Assembly: GCF_027409185.1 (NCBI RefSeq)
Contig: NC_084470.1
Span: 39,793,001-39,857,000 of the forward strand
From: Cynocephalus volans
Lineage: Eukaryota > Chordata > Mammalia > Dermoptera > Cynocephalidae
Reading direction: 5' to 3'
DNA: 64,000 bases
The notes under the pieces are model-generated. The model was not told the origin of the DNA and did not search any database. It saw nothing but the letters and a program-made list of their open reading frames with translations. The stretch's first letter is position 1, and the number at the start of each line of letters is the position of its first letter. Shown here in pieces: positions 59,977 through 64,000 of this stretch. The translations under genes were made by a program, and so were the position numbers.

Positions 59977-60479
59977 GAGCTAAAAACAAAACCAAAAAAT
60001 CCATGAAACTCTAGCGATTGGAAGAGTTTTATTCTGGCTGGAATGACCATGAAAGCAAGAACATTTAGCTCTAACATGTCACTGTTAACATCCTGGCTGG
60101 GTGCCAACAAGATACAACTTTTCGTGTCTGCATAGGGTCATCTTTGTCTGCTTTCTCAGCCCTTATATCTACATAGCTGTGGCTGGTTTATCAGTGTATC
60201 CCTCACTGGCTATTGCTAGAGACAATAACATCTCTGAGGCAGCACCTAGTAATGCTGTCCAAGACCAGGCATAGCCCATGCCAGAAAATCAACTCCAAGT
60301 CTCTGAGGTCACAGGTTGCCTCCATTGTCTGGAGCAAGTGTTCTTAAACAGAGCGTGGTGACATGGTCTTTGTCATGATCACTTGTGAGGAATGTTCGCA
60401 GTATGTTACTAATAATAAAGTAGCAATGCTTGCATGCTATTTACTTTATTGTGATGTTATTAGTATTTATTAATAATAC
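59977..60479. other. Unassigned sequence
   Basis: No gene recognised. The region just beyond copy B may retain a weaker extension of the duplicate. Confidence 0.35.
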
Positions 60480-60600
60480 ATTGCTATTCATTGAATGTTT
60501 ATGATGTCCCAGAGACTGTTCTCAATAGCATATATCTCATAGTTCATTCATTCCTCAAAATAACTTCATGAATGAGTTGGGTATATTTTGCCACTGGCCT
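60480..60600 (-). repeat. MIR SINE fragment, antisense
   Basis: 'cattgaatgtttatgatgtcccagagactgttctcaatagcatatatctcatagttcattcattcctcaaaataactt'. Confidence 0.6.
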
Positions 60601-61110
60601 GGCTCTAGGAAGATGTACAGGCTCATCAAAAGTTCTCTACACCTCTCTTAACCCTCTCGGTATCTACAAACCCACCCTTCATCACGAGAGAAGAAGCTTG
60701 CAAGTGTTATGGTGCAAGTAGAATATGTTGCACGAGCACTGCATACGTCTTGAAGCCAGATAGATATCTCTTCTGCTGGATGATCAGTAGGCAATCACAT
60801 CCAGGCTGGCTGGTGAGGAGGGGCTATCCTCCTTGGATACCAACAGGCAGGATGGCTAGTCTAGTTCTTCAGCACAGACAACACTTCTCATTGGAGTAGA
60901 AGGTAGCAGATGAATGACACTGACTAAAAGCCCACACAGCATCCTGGTGCCAACAGCAGGCATTGCTCATGATGGCTGGTGGAAGCTGGGAGACTATGGG
61001 TCTCTACACGGATCACTTAGATCTGGTTTCCACATCCCAGGACCCATTGGCATTGTCCTCCAAACCAGAGTAGTGGGAAAACAGATCCATCCACACAAAG
61101 TCTAATTTCA
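60601..61110. other. Unassigned sequence
   Basis: Nothing recognised. Confidence 0.35.
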
Positions 61111-61440
61111 TAGGGTTGTTTAGGAGATATATCTCATTTAGCACAGTGCCTGGCACATAGTAACACTCAATGCATCACAACTGTTATTATAATCATTGTT
61201 GTTGTTGTTGGTAGTAGTAGTAGTAATGATAGTACAAATATTGGTACTTTATTAGTTACTCATTTTTTACAACTCAAGAATCTGATCTAGTCTGTGTTTA
61301 CAAGTGTTGTGAAGAAGTTTGGATAAAGATTTACTCTGACGAATCATGCCTTCTTCTATGTCCTCAACCCACACTACCTCCAAAAATGCATATTACAATT
61401 GTATTTTATAGGTGTGAAAATTGAGGTATGAAGTGGTTAT
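61111..61440. repeat. MIR scraps and trinucleotide repeats
   Basis: Sense MIR tail 61,111-61,185 ('gcacagtgcctggcacatagtaacactcaatgc'), then (TGT)n(AGT)n at about 61,197-61,226. An antisense MIR scrap follows at 61,385-61,445. Confidence 0.65.
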
Positions 61441-61642
61441 GTCCAAGTGGATTCCTCTAGTAACAACCCCCTCATTAGTTGCATTCCATGTCCATTCTTG
61501 AATGGGAGAGAGATGGCTGAGGGGTCACCTGGGAATAGTGCATAATTTGAGGACAACTCTGTAGTGGGTTAGAAATCTTGATTCTCCTTTGAGTTTAGAA
61601 GAGGATTTTTAGGTAACGCATGAATGGGCTAACAGGCTCTTG

Positions 61643-61786
61643 AGAAGGGGACAACAGTCCACAGATAAGTTTGGCAAAAGCCACCAAACAATTCTAATCA
61701 CTGTTTAGGGATAGGATTATGTACTTTGACTATTTTAGGTTGCTGGTTTGATTCCGGCTTGAAGGACTATTGACTATTTAACCTAC
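61643..61786 (+). repeat. Inverted duplicate, copy A
   Basis: Partner of 59,833-59,976 in opposite orientation. Carries GGTTTGATTCC, matching the RNA polymerase III B-box consensus. About 75 nt upstream is a loose A-box-like TGGCAAAAGCC. Directly precedes the LTR-like sequence. Confidence 0.85.
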
Positions 61787-62220
61787 TGATTGTTCTTAAG
61801 ATAGGTTACAGGAAACTGCTTAAATGCTATTTAAATATGCTAAAGAAATTGCCGTAGAAAGTATGTGGGAAAAAAAAAAAGTTTACTAAGGGCAAGCTGT
61901 TTGTTGGTGGATTGACTTAGCTTTTTACAGATTGCATTCTGGAATGTCACATTGTTAATTTTACTGCTGTTACTAGTTTCAGTTGTTTAAAGCTAAACTT
62001 AGCCATCATTCACTTCTGTAACACTGCCTGTTTTTATGTCCTTCTTTGATGATTGGATCAACTGATTTTCCTTGTGAAACTTCATTGTCTTGTCAATAAA
62101 AAGAAAGGCTGATTTTGAATTGGGGCTGCTCCCCTGATGGGTGGCAGTCCCTCTAGGCCTTATTCATGTTACCTGGAATGAATTCTTTCTCTCTCTTTTT
62201 TTTTTTATCTTTGTTACACA
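61787..62220 (+). mobile_element. LTR-like element, family not assigned
   Basis: 'cttgtcaataaaaagaaaggctg' (polyadenylation-like) is followed by 'gggctgctcccctgatgggtggcagtccctctagg' and an end at 'tttgttacaca'. This is a U3-R-U5-like order resembling class I ERV LTRs, though not obviously the 12.3-kb family. The end overlaps an 8-bp palindrome arm. Confidence 0.5.
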
Positions 62221-62235
62221 GACAGAAGTGTAACA
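62212..62235. repeat. Perfect inverted repeat TGTTACAC-N8-GTGTAACA
   Basis: 8-bp arms at 62,212-62,219 and 62,228-62,235 with an 8-nt spacer, at the end of the LTR-like block. Confidence 0.8.
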
Positions 62236-62870
62236 CACTCATGGCAGAGTGTTGGGCATGTGGATTTCATTAGTCCTGTGTGTCACAGCTGAAAAATAAG
62301 ATTTCTGGAAATGGTAATGTGTCACTATCAAGCATGGATCACAGGCAGTGATGTTTTGAAGTCACTACCGGCTGAGGAACAAAAAAATTAACCAAACAGC
62401 CAGTCACATAGTCAAGAAAGACAATGACAAAGATCAATGTGGCTCATCTCTGGAATCCTGTTGTTTGTTTTGCTTGGAATGAACCCTCCTCAAAAGCCTC
62501 AATCAGGGAGAATTTTCTTAATGACAAGAAGAATGTGGAGTTAGGATTTGTGACAATTATCTGAAAAAGTTCCTCCTTGGGTTGAAAGGCTCGTCTGGAC
62601 TTTGGGCTTCTGTGGTCCTCCAAGGACTTTGCATCAATTCCAGAACAATTTCCTGAGCATAGGCTTGGCCCCTGGGCCCATTCTTCATTCCTCATTTTCA
62701 CTAAGCTGTTTGCATTGTTTTCCTTCCTGGACTGGCCGATGGCTCCTTTCCTTGTCACTGATTCCAGGGTGATAAAGTTCAGCCTTCACATTTCCGAAGT
62801 GTACATTTCTTATAAAGGCAGAAAGAGCCACTGGGTGTGGCTTCCTCAAGTGTTACTAGAATGTAGAACT
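62236..62870. other. Unassigned sequence
   Basis: No gene recognised; the minus frame 62,444-62,758 has no domain. Confidence 0.35.
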
Positions 62871-62871
62871 T

Positions 62872-63092
62872 AATGGCCTGGACTCCCAGATCAGCAGACC
62901 AGGTCGTGAACCCAGTTTCACTGCCTCTTAGCTGTGTGACATGGAACAAATCAGTCAACTTCTTTAAGCTTCAGTTTCCCCATCTGTCAAGTTGGAAAAA
63001 TAAAAGTATGCATCTTGCAGGGAGGTTGGGAGGATTAGTGAGCAAAGGGCACTTCAGGTGTCTGGCACAGTGCCTGGCACGTAGTAAAGCAG
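62872..63092 (+). repeat. MIR SINE
   Basis: Near-complete: 'gaacccagtttcactgcctcttagctgtgtgacatggaac', 'cttcagtttccccatctgtcaag', 'gtctggcacagtgcctggcacgtagtaaag'. Confidence 0.85.
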
Positions 63093-64000
63093 GGTTGACA
63101 TTGGTGGTCCTCAAATATCCGAATAGCCAGTTGTCAAAATGTTTAACAATTGAAATGGTGAGGACATGGACTAATCAGGATGGATGCTGTGATAGTCAGT
63201 ATCCATTCTGACTGGTCAATACCTGTGTTGTTTCAGTTGTTAAATATTTTGAATTTCACTCCTGGTATAATCATTTAATAAATGTTAACTCTGGTTATTA
63301 TTATTGCTGTTCTCCCAAGGAAGGGAGTCAGAAATTCAGGGTACAGAGTGTTCTTCACAATTTGTATCCATATGCTGTATGTCATATTCCTGAGTCCCCC
63401 ATCCCTACCTCCTCTCTGTTGTCAAGAGGAAATAGCTTCATTACGGCAAAAAGCATCCACGTGCCATCCATCAGACAAGGAACTGTTCAATGTGTCACCT
63501 ACAGTGAAGCAGATCAGAAGAATCCATTGCTCCCTCAGCTGAATGCGTCCCTGAATACAGAATATCATTATCAAAAAATGATCGTCTGTTTTCACCAAAG
63601 ATGCACAGTTTTCCTACCCCTTTCTTGGTCGACAGAAAAATGATGAGATTAAGCAGAAAGAAAGAAGAATGAGCAATGAGAAGGCAAAGATGAATGTGAT
63701 GGATACCTTCAATGGTTAGAACAAAGGCAGAAGTAAGAAACAATGACACCCTACATTCAACCAGTGCATTTATCCATTAAAGCCTTACAATGGTCACACA
63801 TGGGAGATACGATCGTTTCCTTCACCATTTGCACAAAAAATGTGGTTTCCAGAATACACATGTCTTTTGATTCTCTCCCAAATGATTACCTGGGTAGTCT
63901 GATTTACTGGAATATTGAAACAATTGCTTTTGGTACTATTTCATTCTTGAACATGAGTTCTTTGAAGTACTCCAAAAATATACACAAGCACAGGTGACAA
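63093..64000. other. Unassigned sequence
   Basis: No gene or repeat recognised apart from a MIR/L2-like scrap near 63,268-63,300. Several overlapping short frames on both strands have no recognised domain. Confidence 0.35.

Overview
The window is nuclear DNA of a placental mammal. I find no intact protein-coding host gene. It is AT-rich intergenic or intronic sequence, densely layered with retroelements of very different ages. Old layers shared by all placentals are recognisable: MIR, L2, CR1/L3-like and HAL1/L1M LINE pieces, MLT1/MST/THE1-type MaLR LTRs, and MER20, MER5-like and MER58-like hAT MITEs. A younger, lineage-specific layer is a SINE of about 100 bp whose head is a tRNA-Ile-like promoter. 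That head recalls the CYN SINEs of colugos (Dermoptera). The species assignment is inference from memory of that family, not proof.

Layout. 1-12,266 holds L2 split by an MLT1 LTR, a HAL1/L1-like stretch (2.6-4.1 kb), a MER5-like MITE, SINEs at 5.4 and 8.6 kb, and a SINE at 10,553-11,293 that was itself split by a minus-strand solo LTR (10,626-11,237). 12,271-18,093 is a class I (gammaretrovirus-like) provirus with paired LTRs, a tRNA-Thr-type primer site, relics of gag, pol and env, a weak polypurine tract and a 4-bp target duplication. It is dead: large internal deletions remove nucleocapsid, protease and most of reverse transcriptase, and most of the surface envelope, and stops, frameshifts and lost catalytic residues break what is left. 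18.1-48.9 kb is a mosaic of MIR, L2, MaLR and L1 fossils with unassigned sequence between them and a large (CT)n(CA)n microsatellite at 45.4 kb. 48,951-50,819 is a processed pseudogene of YWHAZ (14-3-3 zeta) with nearly all of its 3'UTR, a poly(A) tail and target duplications. 51-64 kb holds MER20, a THE1/MST-like LTR, a GC-rich LTR-like block (57.4 kb), a MER58-like MITE, and an unexplained inverted duplicate pair (59.83 and 61.63 kb), the second copy abutting another LTR-like sequence.

Nothing here works together as a pathway. The main biological content is retroelement history: nested insertion with recoverable target sites, solo-LTR formation, deletion decay, and an 86-nt stretch of perfect identity between the proviral 5' LTR and the neighbouring inverted solo LTR, which the provirus's own 3' LTR does not share. 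That pattern suggests LTR-to-LTR gene conversion. All repeat family names come from recognising sequence by eye; boundaries of old repeats are approximate.
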